Shown: in pieces, positions 1-9,210 of the stretch
Layout: each line of letters opens with the position of its first letter
How positions within the stretch are numbered: position 1 is the first letter of the stretch
Source: a bacterium
GTDB taxonomy: Bacteria; Bdellovibrionota; Bdellovibrionia; Bdellovibrionales; Bdellovibrionaceae
Direction: 5' to 3'
Length of the DNA stretch: 64,000 bases
Assembly: GCA_019752925.1 (NCBI GenBank)
Contig: JAIELP010000008.1
Coordinates: 1 to 64,000 of the forward strand
Position numbers and translations under genes: made by a program
The notes under the pieces: model-generated
Databases searched by the model: none
What the model was told of the DNA's origin: nothing
Seen by the model: only the letters and a program-made list of their open reading frames with translations

Positions 1-32
1 TGCGAACCACCACAAAAACTATCAAAAGCAAT

Positions 33-1832
33 TCAACAACTTAAATTAAAAATGAGGGTTCTATTCGCAGATTCAGGGAAAATATCATCACTGCTACCTC
101 CTACCTCAATACCAGTGATACCAGGGGCCGTCCATGTATTAGCTGTACCTGTTTGCGAGCTTCGCATCCAACACGAAAAAGTAGAACTGTTACCTATAAT
201 CGGCTGCAGATTAGTATTGATTGTGATGTAGTCGGCACCATTACTTAAGTTGGCACTATCACCTATTACCCCAACAATACGTGTTGGCGCTGTTGGGCTG
301 GCTGTTCCATTACGTGCACTCGCTGTTGAATCTAAATACTGAGGCGCTACTCCCGATGGGTTTTCATTTAAATGCCAAACTGCCCAATAGCTTGTCCACA
401 CACCGGTTTTATTTTGTGCATCGGAGGCTGCGGGATTATTGTAGTACATGTAAATATAGTCTTTTTCAGATGATGCCGTTATTGACGGTATTCTCACCCA
501 CACTTGTGATGTATCAGCATTAGTGGCATCCCATCTTTCAATTTCATAATCAAGAGTTGTTAAATCATCCGATGCTACAAAGCGCACATCTGCACCATTT
601 GTTTTAAAGTGAGCATAATTGATAATACTTGAATCTAAAGTTACTAGTACTGGTTGATTTGTAAAAGCCGCCGCTTGGTCTAAATTATTAATATCAATTC
701 GAATGCGTCTTTGCCAACTAACATTCCACCAAGTCACAGACGCACCAAAGGTAATAGTTTCATTGGACGATGAGTACGACGGAGCTGTGGCTGTGGCTGT
801 AACTGTTTCAGCCACAGTATCCATTGTATAAATAGTGGTGATGGCATTTCCAGTTGTAACTGTTGTTTGATTTGATGCTAAAGGGGTTGTACATCCCGCA
901 TTTGAATAAAAAACATTGGAGCCCGTGGTGGCCAAAGTTACTGTTAAGTTTGAAGACACTGCAGCAGTACGACCTATGGCGTCTGCCGTGTATATTTTAA
1001 TTTCATAGCAAAAATTTACTTTTGCTTGCGGTATTGCATACATCAGTAAACGTGTTGGATTATCGGTGAAGTAAATGTTTTGTGTGGCTCCTACCAAACC
1101 CGTAGCTGACGCAACTATAATACCGGATTCATTGGCAACAGCAGTTCGTATCCATACATTTTGAGAATTAGTACCTATAGCAATTGTTATTGAAGTGGTA
1201 GAAGTAGCGCATGTATTACTCGTATAGTACACGGGGTTAGCCGTATTATTAACCGCCAAGTTTACTGTTACTGCGGGATTCACATTAATCGGCGTACCTG
1301 AGTTGTCCTGCGCCTGTACTGTTAACTGAGTACACGTATTAAATTTAATATACGCCGGTGGGCTCACCCATACTAAACGCGTGGGCGTGGTTGTAAATGT
1401 AGCACTTAATGGACGTGTTGCTGTTTGTGACGAAACCCCATCATGGTAAGTAATATTAGCAGTGGCTGTATGCGTAGCTGCTGTAGCATTGTTAGCACTC
1501 ACTACAAATGTACAAGCACCAAAACCAACTAAAGTAGTTCCGCAATCTCCGCCAGTTCCTGGAAATGTTCCGCCTTTAAAAGTAAAACTCGCTGGATTTG
1601 TTCCGGTAAATGCGGCGCCGGCAATTGCATTAACTGCCGCATATGAAGTATTCGTGAGAGTGAAAACTTTGTCAGCAGGTGTTCCCGCCGCAATGGTTCC
1701 ATAATCATAAGTTGCACCATCAGAAATCACTAATGCGCCACGCTTGGGTTGCCAATATGAAACTGGTATAAATAACTGTGCACTTGCGCTCAGTGCTATA
1801 AATATCAAAATGAGACAAACAACGAACCGCAT
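33..1832 (-). CDS. Secreted surface protein, Ig-like modules plus DUF2341 and a truncated LamG domain
   Basis: A signal peptide covers residues 1-19. Residues about 38-150 look like a choice-of-anchor/Ig-like module (GTIAAGTPADKVFTLTN). Two further Ig-like repeats follow, at about 150-258 and 258-365, each introduced by an NPTRL or TPTRL-type phrase and each with paired Cys. A DUF2341 domain (about 370-470, WQRRIRIDINN and YIYMYYNNP) leads into a concanavalin-like LamG domain (about 483 on, YWAVWHLNE, FSCWMRSSQ). The frame stops at residue 599, well inside the LamG fold, so the protein looks truncated. Such mosaics are usual for adhesins or surface proteins of Bdellovibrio-like bacteria. No ligand can be inferred. 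The tail after DDIF does not look like LamG sequence. Confidence 0.75.
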   Translation of the reverse strand: MRFVVCLILIFIALSASAQLFIPVSYWQPKRGALVISDGATYDYGTIAAGTPADKVFTLTNTSYAAVNAIAGAAFTGTNPASFTFKGGTFPGTGGDCGTTLVGFGACTFVVSANNATAATHTATANITYHDGVSSQTATRPLSATFTTTPTRLVWVSPPAYIKFNTCTQLTVQAQDNSGTPINVNPAVTVNLAVNNTANPVYYTSNTCATSTTSITIAIGTNSQNVWIRTAVANESGIIVASATGLVGATQNIYFTDNPTRLLMYAIPQAKVNFCYEIKIYTADAIGRTAAVSSNLTVTLATTGSNVFYSNAGCTTPLASNQTTVTTGNAITTIYTMDTVAETVTATATAPSYSSSNETITFGASVTWWNVSWQRRIRIDINNLDQAAAFTNQPVLVTLDSSIINYAHFKTNGADVRFVASDDLTTLDYEIERWDATNADTSQVWVRIPSITASSEKDYIYMYYNNPAASDAQNKTGVWTSYWAVWHLNENPSGVAPQYLDSTASARNGTASPTAPTRIVGVIGDSANLSNGADYITINTNLQPIIGNSSTFSCWMRSSQTGTANTWTAPGITGIEVGGSSDDIFPESANRTLIFNLSC

Positions 1833-1999
1833 ATCTCAATTATATAACAAGATGTCAAAAAGCGCAAAAAAGCTTTCTCTAAATATCTGTAATTAATCAG
1901 ACTTTCAGAAAACTTAAACTCGTTTGCTCGTATTTTATCTTCAAAAGTAAATTGTCTTTCAATGTTGCCAGCGTGAAACAACTTCGTTATTTTATCTGC

Positions 2000-2377
2000 A
2001 TGCAAGTTTCCAAAAACCGTATCATCCGTGCGCTTTACTTTCTTAGTGGTACCCTATGTGTAATATTAGGTTTTATTGGAGCCTTTCTTCCGCTGTTACC
2101 CACTACACCCTTTATACTGCTTGCTGCATTTTTCTTTATGCGAAGCTCAGAAAAAGCCCACCAATGGCTTTATCGCCAACCTTTAATCGGAACCGCACTT
2201 ATTAATTGGGAAAAAAATAAAGCCATTGCACCAAGGGCAAAAATAACTGCCATCGCACTAATAGGTGTTTCACTCTATTTTGTATGGATCAGAGTGCCTT
2301 TAATGCCGATAAAAATAGGCATTACTATCATGTTACTTTGCTCATCAACTTATATCGTAACTCGCAACAACCGCTAA
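2000..2377 (+). CDS. DUF454 (YbaN-like) inner-membrane protein
   Basis: A small hydrophobic protein of about 125 residues with the DUF454 signature: a first membrane segment, the phrase FLPLLPTTPFILLAAFFF, a short polar stretch with W residues, then two more membrane helices (TAIALIGVSLYFVW and IGITIMLLCS). The family has no firm biochemical function. The frame is open back to an ATG at 1952, but those 16 residues are not membrane-like and family members start near the MQVSK Met, so I use 2000. It is divergent from the surface-protein gene and ends 19 bp before a convergent lipoprotein gene. Confidence 0.8.
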   Translation: MQVSKNRIIRALYFLSGTLCVILGFIGAFLPLLPTTPFILLAAFFFMRSSEKAHQWLYRQPLIGTALINWEKNKAIAPRAKITAIALIGVSLYFVWIRVPLMPIKIGITIMLLCSSTYIVTRNNR

Positions 2378-2396
2378 TTTCTGATTGTTAATTTAT

Positions 2397-2585
2397 TTAT
2401 TCACTTGCAGGGGGCACCAACCTTCCCACGCTCAACGGATACTTCGGTGCCGGTAATGCGGCTTCATCATCTGGCTCCATAATAACAACTTGCTCAGACA
2501 CTGCGCCCCCTCCTGAAGAGGGAGAACAGCCTGCAGCCACTAATAACAAGCTTATCGTCAACATTATTTTAAAATATTTTTTCAT
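2397..2585 (-). CDS. Small lipoprotein, function unknown
   Basis: A 62-residue protein with a clear lipoprotein signal: a basic start (MKKYFKIM), a hydrophobic core and the lipobox LVAAGC with Cys at residue 20. The rest is short, Gly/Ser-rich and acidic, with no known domain. An AAGGAG ribosome-binding site lies seven bases upstream. It starts 24 bp after the stop of the upstream glycoside-hydrolase-like gene and is probably co-transcribed with it. Confidence 0.65.
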   Translation of the reverse strand: MKKYFKIMLTISLLLVAAGCSPSSGGGAVSEQVVIMEPDDEAALPAPKYPLSVGRLVPPASE

Positions 2586-2609
2586 ACAATCTCCTTAAAA
2601 AATTTTGAA

Positions 2610-4592
2610 CTATTGAATCGCTGTATTAAATATGCTCCACAGTGGTTTAGTCATCGGAACTAAATCCTGTGATCCGTACCACCAGAAATAACCACCCACG
2701 TAATTAGGCTGATTTATTGTCATATTGTAGTAACGATTGATGTAAGAAGCTTTACTTGCAGCTTTGTTAGTACCCACTTCACCAAAACCAATTTTAGAAT
2801 TAGGAAACATGGCTGCTAACTTCTGAAATACTGTGGACCAATTCGGTTGTAAATTATTACAGTCATCTTCGTAATAGCTGATCCATACATAATCCAGCCC
2901 TGATTTCATAGCTGCAGATACATTGGCCTGAGCCCAAGTAAACATCTCGTTGGACTTATTAGCCCAGCACTCCTCGTTGTAGTACAGAGTCAGAGCAGTT
3001 TTCTTGCCTGAGGACTTTACCTTATTGTATGACGCATTCATTTTCGCCACTACACTCGGAGTGTCTCCCAGCCATTCGCCGTTGATTTCATTTCCGATTT
3101 CCCAGATGTCGACGTTGTTTCCGAGAGCATTCATGTATTCGGAAGTTCTAGCTTCATAAGCTGCAGTCGTAATACTTTTCATGTAGAACGAGTCCAAAAT
3201 TTCTCCCATAACAAAACTCACATTATGAATCTGAGCAGCGGCATTAGTGTAGTAAGAAGCTGAGACACCCTCATCAAAAACAATACGTGTGGTTGGTTTT
3301 CGACTGAGACTACTTAAAGATTTCACAATTTCAGCCACGTTAGAAACAGAATCCAGAGTTATACCGTACACAGCCGTTGTTGGCGTGGGATTTGGTATGG
3401 TCGCGTAACCCCATGCAGCTAATTCGTTCCACGCGTTCATTTGCGAAATTTGATTAAAGTCATATACATCTATTCCGACATTTAAACTTTTAATCGAAAG
3501 CAAAGTGTCTCTTAACTCTTCTTTTGTTGGACTAATGTTGGTAAATGCACCGGCAAATGGAGATATCTCAACGTGTACTAAGGGTATACTTCTGCCTCCT
3601 ACGTAATTAATAAATGCCAACGACGCTTGTCGCGTCCACGACACTGGAAATAAAGCGGGACCGTATTCTGCCGCCCATTGTTGCCACATAAACTCGCCCA
3701 TCAAATAAGTCAGCTTACTTGTACCTGTAAAATTCAGGATGGCATCTAAATCCAAACCGAGATTGTCTTTAATAACTTTACTCGAAAATAAATTTCCGTT
3801 GGACTTTGCCGGCCAAGTTTGCACTAAATAAGACTTCTTATTTGCCACAGCCGCACTGGTCGTGAGTATTTTGATTAAATCCGTCATGCCTTGTGCTCTG
3901 AAATTTAACCAACTCTGATCACCTAATACTCCTGTGGGATATTGAGCTTTAAACTTTTGAGTAGCTACGGCATTGTAATCTGAATCTTTGTTCCAGAAAT
4001 AATCTACAGTGGGCTCAACTGCTTCGATGCCATCTATATCCGGATTTTTAGCTATGAGATCTTTATAAAAGCCCTGCAACCAAGCTCTAAAGTTAGGATG
4101 CCATGCTGAAAGTAAATAGGTGTCGGCAAAAGGTTTATAATCTATTCCATTTTTCGTTTTCGCACGCCAGGCCGGGTTTCGGTCCCACATAGTTTTAAAA
4201 CTATTCACCGGCACAACCGCTACAACTTTAAGACCATTGGCTTTAGCCGAGCTGGTTAATGCCTTTACAATATTAAGTTTACCGTAACCATTTTCTACAA
4301 GCGTTCCTGTATAGGTGGTTGGATAAAATGCACCGTAAACTGAACTATAGGCATACACAAATAAAGTATTAACTCCTGCGGCTTTTGCTTTAGCTACAAC
4401 TTGAGCGGAGGCTTGATCCACGCTTTGACCGGGATAGAGGCTGTAAAAGTAACTTGGGTCTACACGCAGCCCTCGTATGGCTACACCGCTGGTTTGCGCC
4501 AAGGTTTGTATACTGAACAGTATCAGCAGATTAAAGAAAACTGTAAACAGCAACACTTGCTTCATTTTATTTTTTATATATTTTATTTTCAT
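2610..4592 (-). CDS. Secreted glycoside-hydrolase-like protein with two TIM-barrel-like halves
   Basis: About 660 residues from the chosen start. A signal peptide follows it (KQVLLFTVFFNLLILFSIQTLAQ). The first half (GIRGLRVDPSYF-type opening, AAGVNTLFVYAYSS, GLKVVAVVPV, PDIDGIEAVEPTVDYFW) resembles the GHL10/PgaB-type hydrolase-like barrel. The second half (VDIWEIGNEINGEW, KKTALTLYYNEE, KIGFGEVGT, YVGGYFWWYG) resembles a clan-A glycosidase, with a candidate acid/base Glu in GNEINGEW and a candidate nucleophile Glu in GFGEVG. Substrate is unknown. The open frame extends to 4721, but the ATG at 4592 has an AAAGAGG site seven bases upstream and starts the signal peptide. A small lipoprotein gene follows. 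Confidence 0.65.
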   Translation of the reverse strand: MKIKYIKNKMKQVLLFTVFFNLLILFSIQTLAQTSGVAIRGLRVDPSYFYSLYPGQSVDQASAQVVAKAKAAGVNTLFVYAYSSVYGAFYPTTYTGTLVENGYGKLNIVKALTSSAKANGLKVVAVVPVNSFKTMWDRNPAWRAKTKNGIDYKPFADTYLLSAWHPNFRAWLQGFYKDLIAKNPDIDGIEAVEPTVDYFWNKDSDYNAVATQKFKAQYPTGVLGDQSWLNFRAQGMTDLIKILTTSAAVANKKSYLVQTWPAKSNGNLFSSKVIKDNLGLDLDAILNFTGTSKLTYLMGEFMWQQWAAEYGPALFPVSWTRQASLAFINYVGGRSIPLVHVEISPFAGAFTNISPTKEELRDTLLSIKSLNVGIDVYDFNQISQMNAWNELAAWGYATIPNPTPTTAVYGITLDSVSNVAEIVKSLSSLSRKPTTRIVFDEGVSASYYTNAAAQIHNVSFVMGEILDSFYMKSITTAAYEARTSEYMNALGNNVDIWEIGNEINGEWLGDTPSVVAKMNASYNKVKSSGKKTALTLYYNEECWANKSNEMFTWAQANVSAAMKSGLDYVWISYYEDDCNNLQPNWSTVFQKLAAMFPNSKIGFGEVGTNKAASKASYINRYYNMTINQPNYVGGYFWWYGSQDLVPMTKPLWSIFNTAIQ

Positions 4593-4826
4593 TGGACCTC
4601 TTTCGTTGGTTGTATTCAATTCAGTTAGGTTTAATGATCTGGTTTTTACGTGCATATACCGCCTTTCTTTTAAGGAAAAAAATTGAATATTTGTTCTTTT
4701 GAAAAAAGCGCGCAGAAACATCTTTGCGACGCTGGTAAAAATTAAATTATTCTGTAGAGCTGAACTGACTTAACTAAAATTTTCTATTTTGCTTTAATTC
4801 ACTTTTTTGTGACTAAAGAACTCAGG

Positions 4827-5021
4827 AGTGTGTCGGGCCAAGTTATTAGGTTGCATGTTTTATGTTAAGAACTTGTGATCAGTGTTTCACAACATTTGCG
4901 ATATCCCGTCATAAAAAATATATTTTTGGCCCAAGGGCTCGACGTACTGCAATGAATTTTTAAAACAAAAAATTATTAAAATTCGATTGTATGCGAACAC
5001 AAACCAGTTCGCAGATTTTTT
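4827..5021 (+). ncRNA. Candidate structured RNA with an intrinsic terminator
   Basis: This lies in the roughly 500-bp gap between two minus-strand genes. Bases 4827-4839 can pair with 4936-4948 over 13 bp including three G-U pairs; the G-U pairs favour the plus strand as the RNA. Inside, GGGCCAA (4835-4841) can instead pair perfectly with TTGGCCC (4926-4932), and TTGTGA (4873-4878) with TCACAA (4887-4892). A terminator hairpin with a T-run follows at 4992-5021. No plus-strand gene precedes it to explain that terminator. I recognise no known RNA family (not tmRNA, SRP RNA or RNase P). The 5' end and promoter are unknown. Confidence 0.4.
4992..5021 (+). terminator. Rho-independent terminator on the plus strand
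   Basis: Perfect 7-bp stem TGCGAAC (4992-4998) and GTTCGCA (5007-5013) with an 8-nt loop, followed by GATTTTTT. On the minus strand no T-run follows, so it acts on plus-strand transcription, although both neighbouring genes are on the minus strand. Confidence 0.65.
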
Positions 5022-5093
5022 AAACTTGTATGGATTTTTTTTGAACTCGATATTTTAGACACAATTTGGATTAGTAAAAATTTAAAAACCGGA

Positions 5094-5732
5094 CTAGTTC
5101 TTTTTCAAAGGCTTCTTAATTTTATTATCAATTAGAATTAATAAATTTCCCATAAATAAGAAAAATAATAAAATTCCTAATGCGTACATTGCCACCATGC
5201 CATAACCGTATTTTCCGGCATTCACAAAAAAATATGGGTACGCATCAATTATTGCTCCACGGACTAGAACATAAATAAAATAAAGCAACGGGAATATGAG
5301 CCACTTTAAACTACTCTTATGCTTAAGATCATTCTGGCGGAAATCAATAAACCACATCAATGTGTAAGCTAAAGGAACATAACCGTGTAGTACATGCGTG
5401 GCTATTTGATCCAAACCGAAAGGTTTTGTCCGGTCAAACAAAAGTGCATAAAAAATTATTCCCACAATTAAAATATAAAGTGTAAGTGCTGCGCTGCTTG
5501 TGGTTTTTTTAAACCACTGCGAAAGTTTACTCTCAGGAAATAAAACCGAACTAGCTAAAATAATAACCAACAAGCTGTTAACGATTACCGTGAAATATGT
5601 AAAATAATAATTCAAACCATAAACAAAAGAGTGGCCCTCTTCTAAACGGCGAGTAATCGTATAGTAACCTTGAATCACTATTCCTAAAAATCCCAACATA
5701 GCTGTTTTTAAACGAAATATTCTTGTCGTCAT
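5094..5732 (-). CDS. Pr6Pr family integral membrane protein
   Basis: A 212-residue protein with about six membrane helices. Family-like features are the early YYTITRRLEEG segment, the NYYFTYFTVIVN helix, HVLHGYVPLAYTLMWFID and RGAIIDAYPYFFVN. Family members are membrane proteins with no proven activity. Its ATG overlaps the TCA/TGA stop of the upstream antiporter gene (ATGA overlap at 5729-5732), so the two are translationally coupled. No hairpin terminator was seen after its stop. Confidence 0.75.
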   Translation of the reverse strand: MTTRIFRLKTAMLGFLGIVIQGYYTITRRLEEGHSFVYGLNYYFTYFTVIVNSLLVIILASSVLFPESKLSQWFKKTTSSAALTLYILIVGIIFYALLFDRTKPFGLDQIATHVLHGYVPLAYTLMWFIDFRQNDLKHKSSLKWLIFPLLYFIYVLVRGAIIDAYPYFFVNAGKYGYGMVAMYALGILLFFLFMGNLLILIDNKIKKPLKKN

Positions 5733-7969
5733 TCTTTTTCCTGCACTATAGCTTTAATTTTTTCGATATCTCCAACTACCCACAACAGATCGTCACTTTG
5801 CAATACAACTGAAGAGTCAGGGCTGAGTATACGCTTACCTTCTCGCTCAATGCCCACGATCACGCCGGAAATTGCATCGCGTATACCGCTGGTCTGAATG
5901 GCTTTTCCAGTTAAACCTGAATCTACCGTAAGCCTTAATGATCTTAGACCAAAAAATTCATGGCTGGTCGAATTTTCAAAATCTTCTGACTTCTGCTCGA
6001 GATGATTTCTTACTTTTTCAAGCTGTTCATCTGTGCCAATTACAAATAACTGATCAAAAGGCATAATGACCCAGTCACGATTAGGTGCAATAAAGTTAGC
6101 TTCTCCACGGTGAGCTAATGCCACCGTTACTCCAAACTGCTCGCGCAGCTTCGCCTGCATCAAAGACAAACCGGCAAGTTTTGAATTTGGATGCACTACA
6201 AATTCAACCATCCCCACATCCCAAGGAGCCAATTGTGGAACTTTAATGACTTCGGCAGGTTTAACTTTATATTTTCCCTTTAAGTTTTCAATAAAGCGGG
6301 CTTCAAACTGACTGTAAACTTTGTCTGACATTTGAGTCGCGGCCACCAATAAAATTGCCAGCACTAAAAATACAATAATTCCGGCTGATGAGTTTATAGA
6401 TAAAAACCCGTTAATAAAAATAGCGGCCAAGCTCAGCGCAAAAAAACCACGTGCCAGCTGAATACCAAAAGCTAATTTATTAATGCGATTTTGCTCGTCT
6501 TCAGATAATTTGATGCTAGATTCGCCAAAAGATATGGCCCACAAAAAAGGGCCCGCAAGGGCTAAAGCACCCACAGTTAAAATTAATGAACTCACAAAAC
6601 CATGTCCGCTAACGTCAACAACCCATTCCAACGCAATTTTTTCAGCAAATAAAAATATCGCTGTTACGATAATAGCGTTAACAAGAACTCGCCAACCCAC
6701 CGCTCGCCATATTACTGAAGCTATACCCGATCTTACGCCCTCCGCCTGAACTGCCGCTTGGTATCTTTCAATAAAGGCTTGAAATCCCATCGGTAGTTTT
6801 TTTTCGAGCCAAGCACATAAGGGATCAGCGGATTTAATTAAATAGGGAGTTGTAAACGTAGTAATGGCGGAAACCGCCACTGCTATCGGATATAAAAAAG
6901 AGCTGGTTACGTTTAAAGTTAAACCCAAGGTGGCAATAATAAACGAGAACTCCCCGATTTGCGCCAAACTCATGCCCACTTGTACAGAATGTCTAAGGCT
7001 CGACCCTGAAATTAAAGCGCCGAGAGCGCTGCTTAAGAATTTTCCCGATATAGTAATAAAAGTAATAAATATGATTTGATAGCGGTACTCAAAGATTAAA
7101 TTAGGATTAATCAACATTCCTACCGAAACGAAAAAAACGGCGGCAAACAAATCACGCACCGGATGAATCAGTTTTTCTATACGTTCACCTTCTTTTGTTT
7201 CAGAAAGCAGCGAACCCATAATGAAGGCGCCCAGCGCCGGCGAAAACCCAACATGAGTTGCAATGATCACCATTAATAAACAAAGTCCCAAAGCCACAAC
7301 TAGTACGGTTTCATTACTTAACAAATGACGAATACGGTTCATAAACGGCGGAAGCAGGTAAATACCTAAAACAAACCAAAGAATTAAAAAGAAGCCCAGC
7401 CTTGCACTCGAAACAATTAACTCCGCACTGGATAAAGTCTGCGAAATGGCAACTGTTGACAATAAAACCAGCAATAAAATGGCCACGATGTCTTCAACAA
7501 TTAAAACACCGAATACCAAAGATACAAAACGACGGGATTTTAAACCCAGCTCATCAAATGCGCGAACAATAATTGTGGTAGAAGAAATACAAATAATCCC
7601 ACCTAAAAACAAACTATCCATCGAGTTCCAGTTCAATAAACGCCCCGATACGTAACCGATAGATAGCATAAATATAATTTCGAAGATGGCTGTTATTGAA
7701 GCCGGTCTGCCGACCTTGGCTAATTTTTTAAAACTGAATTCCAAACCTAAGCCGAATAATAAAATGATCACACCGATTTCGGCCCATATCTGTACCGCGC
7801 TGGTGTCTTTTACTGTAGGCATAAAGGTTACATTGGGACCCAAAAGAAACCCGGCTATCAAATATCCTAGAACCAACGGCTGCTTTAATTTTTTAAATAA
7901 AATTGTAACAACAGCTGCCGTTACTAAGATAATACCGAGATCCTGTATAAGTTGAGGCAAATGCACCAT
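5729..7969 (-). CDS. CPA2-family cation/proton antiporter with two TrkA-C domains
   Basis: A 746-residue protein. Residues 1 to about 385 form the KefB-type exchanger (VLGYLIAGFLLGP, FGLGLEFSFKKL, SSTTIIVRAFDELG, PALGAFIMGSLLSE, QIGEFSFIIATLG). A further set of membrane helices lies at about 430-560. Two cytosolic RCK-C/TrkA-C domains follow (PNSKLAGLSLMQAKLREQFGV, and GLTGKAIQTSGIRDAISGVIVGIERE). There is no TrkA-N Rossmann domain, so nucleotide sensing differs from KefC; the RCK-C domains may bind another small ligand. Role: K+ or Na+ efflux against H+ at the inner membrane. A 10-bp hairpin lies just upstream of the start. Confidence 0.85.
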   Translation of the reverse strand: MVHLPQLIQDLGIILVTAAVVTILFKKLKQPLVLGYLIAGFLLGPNVTFMPTVKDTSAVQIWAEIGVIILLFGLGLEFSFKKLAKVGRPASITAIFEIIFMLSIGYVSGRLLNWNSMDSLFLGGIICISSTTIIVRAFDELGLKSRRFVSLVFGVLIVEDIVAILLLVLLSTVAISQTLSSAELIVSSARLGFFLILWFVLGIYLLPPFMNRIRHLLSNETVLVVALGLCLLMVIIATHVGFSPALGAFIMGSLLSETKEGERIEKLIHPVRDLFAAVFFVSVGMLINPNLIFEYRYQIIFITFITISGKFLSSALGALISGSSLRHSVQVGMSLAQIGEFSFIIATLGLTLNVTSSFLYPIAVAVSAITTFTTPYLIKSADPLCAWLEKKLPMGFQAFIERYQAAVQAEGVRSGIASVIWRAVGWRVLVNAIIVTAIFLFAEKIALEWVVDVSGHGFVSSLILTVGALALAGPFLWAISFGESSIKLSEDEQNRINKLAFGIQLARGFFALSLAAIFINGFLSINSSAGIIVFLVLAILLVAATQMSDKVYSQFEARFIENLKGKYKVKPAEVIKVPQLAPWDVGMVEFVVHPNSKLAGLSLMQAKLREQFGVTVALAHRGEANFIAPNRDWVIMPFDQLFVIGTDEQLEKVRNHLEQKSEDFENSTSHEFFGLRSLRLTVDSGLTGKAIQTSGIRDAISGVIVGIEREGKRILSPDSSVVLQSDDLLWVVGDIEKIKAIVQEKE

Positions 7970-7981
7970 GACTTAACAGTA

Positions 7982-8008
7982 AGGGTTGAATAGCTAAAAT
8001 TCAACCCT
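7982..8008 (-). promoter_or_regulatory. Perfect hairpin in the leader of the antiporter gene
   Basis: A 10-bp perfect stem, AGGGTTGAAT (7982-7991) and ATTCAACCCT (7999-8008), with a 7-nt loop, lying 12 bases upstream of the antiporter ATG. No T-run follows on the minus strand, so it is a weak terminator candidate for the upstream hydrolase gene. It could equally be a leader hairpin or an operator. Confidence 0.4.
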
Positions 8009-8057
8009 CAAAGAGTGTTTGTCTATATTTTAGCGCAAGTAATCGTTTCATATTTAA

Positions 8058-9083
8058 TTAGTGAGTTTCAAAATAATGAATGTAAGCGCGGATAGCAGAC
8101 AAGGCCTTATCTCGGATTTCATCTACTTCCATTAAAATTTCGTGCTGGGATTTTTCAAAACCTACATTTATAATTCTACACTTAGCCGGACTTTTGCCGC
8201 AGATTTTGTTTTGCCCGCGCAGCCATACAAACTGATCACGGCCTGCCTGTAAAATGACGGTTGGAATCTGGTAAACATCTTTGGTTTCTCTTAATTTAGT
8301 TGTGTATTCAATCGATTCCTTCAACCAATTCACAGTGGTTCCGCCTATGCGTAGCTCCGTGTGTTGATTATATAAATCCTTGCGAATTTGGTAGCGTTCA
8401 GGGCTGGAGGTTACAGTGTTGTCCTTAAAACTCGATTGTGGATCATAGGGTTTTTGAGTTGGGGCATACTCTGTCGAAAGACCCACTTTTCCCAAGGCAC
8501 CAGCAAAAAATCCAGCTCCCCAGTTATTAATATAGCCCGTGTTAATTTCGATCATCGGAGACGAAAGAATAGCCGCCGTCATAGTTTTTGGATGACGAGC
8601 TAAATAACCTGAAGCTATCGCTCCACCCATTGAGTGAGCCATTAAAAAAGATCTGCGGTACCCCTGTGGCTTTACGATTTCGTTAATTAAATAACTTAAA
8701 TCATCTACGTAATGAGAAAACTTATCGACGTGAGATTTAATAGGATCCGGAAGTAAACGGCCCGATTCACCCTGACCACGATGATCAATAATATAAACAT
8801 CGTAATTTAAATCGCGTAAGTCATATAAAAGCTCAGCATATTTTAAAGAAGATTCCGATTGGCCCGGCGAAAATACAATCACGCCATCCGGATTAGCCTG
8901 TTTGTGAAAATAATAATTAATAGGAACTTGATTTACACCGCTAAAAAAGTTTTTTTGGTAGCGGCTCTGCATATAAGGTACGAGCTCAGTCATAAACCTT
9001 TGCGGCAGCTCGATCTGAGGAATGGCAAATACTGAAAAACTCAAAGATGTGGCCAATGCAAATAAAACCGATTTAAAGCCCAT
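8058..9083 (-). CDS. Exported alpha/beta hydrolase (lysophospholipase/monoglyceride lipase type)
   Basis: A 341-residue protein with a signal peptide (VLFALATSLSFSVFA). The fold signatures are in order: GVIVFSPGQSESS (oxyanion strand region), IIDHRGQGESG, and the nucleophile elbow AHSMGGA with Ser in GHSMG-like context; then a late Asp in QAGRDQFV and a His near EKSQHEILME completing the triad. This is the serine aminopeptidase S33/Hydrolase_4 group, which includes PldB lysophospholipase. Substrate is inferred to be a lipid ester outside the cytoplasm. AAGAGGT six bases before the ATG fixes the start. Confidence 0.8.
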   Translation of the reverse strand: MGFKSVLFALATSLSFSVFAIPQIELPQRFMTELVPYMQSRYQKNFFSGVNQVPINYYFHKQANPDGVIVFSPGQSESSLKYAELLYDLRDLNYDVYIIDHRGQGESGRLLPDPIKSHVDKFSHYVDDLSYLINEIVKPQGYRRSFLMAHSMGGAIASGYLARHPKTMTAAILSSPMIEINTGYINNWGAGFFAGALGKVGLSTEYAPTQKPYDPQSSFKDNTVTSSPERYQIRKDLYNQHTELRIGGTTVNWLKESIEYTTKLRETKDVYQIPTVILQAGRDQFVWLRGQNKICGKSPAKCRIINVGFEKSQHEILMEVDEIRDKALSAIRAYIHYFETH

Positions 9084-9180
9084 AAGTTACCTCTTGGGTT
9101 TTAAATAGCACAAAGTATTCCACACCTTTTCAAAATTAAAGGATTTACAGACAGGGTTTTACAGGAGATTACATAATTTG

Positions 9181-9207
9181 TTAGACGGCTCACATTGAGA
9201 CGTCTAA
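9181..9207 (-). terminator. Hairpin downstream of the HEAT-repeat gene
   Basis: TTAGACG (9181-9187) pairs with CGTCTAA (9201-9207), with an inner CTCA/TGAG stem and one mismatch. It begins four bases after the stop codon of the HEAT gene. No T-run follows, so termination is only probable. Confidence 0.4.
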
Positions 9208-9210
9208 TTG

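Noticed and set aside
4992-5021. Hairpin as a terminator for the minus-strand Pr6Pr gene
   Set aside because: The T-run is on the plus strand only; on the minus strand the hairpin is followed by mixed sequence.
6483-6749. Open frames on the plus strand across the antiporter gene (also at 6864-7079, 7446-7655, 7686-7955)
   Set aside because: They lie antisense to a well-supported CPA2 gene, lack ribosome-binding sites and encode low-complexity Lys/Thr/Ala-rich sequence.
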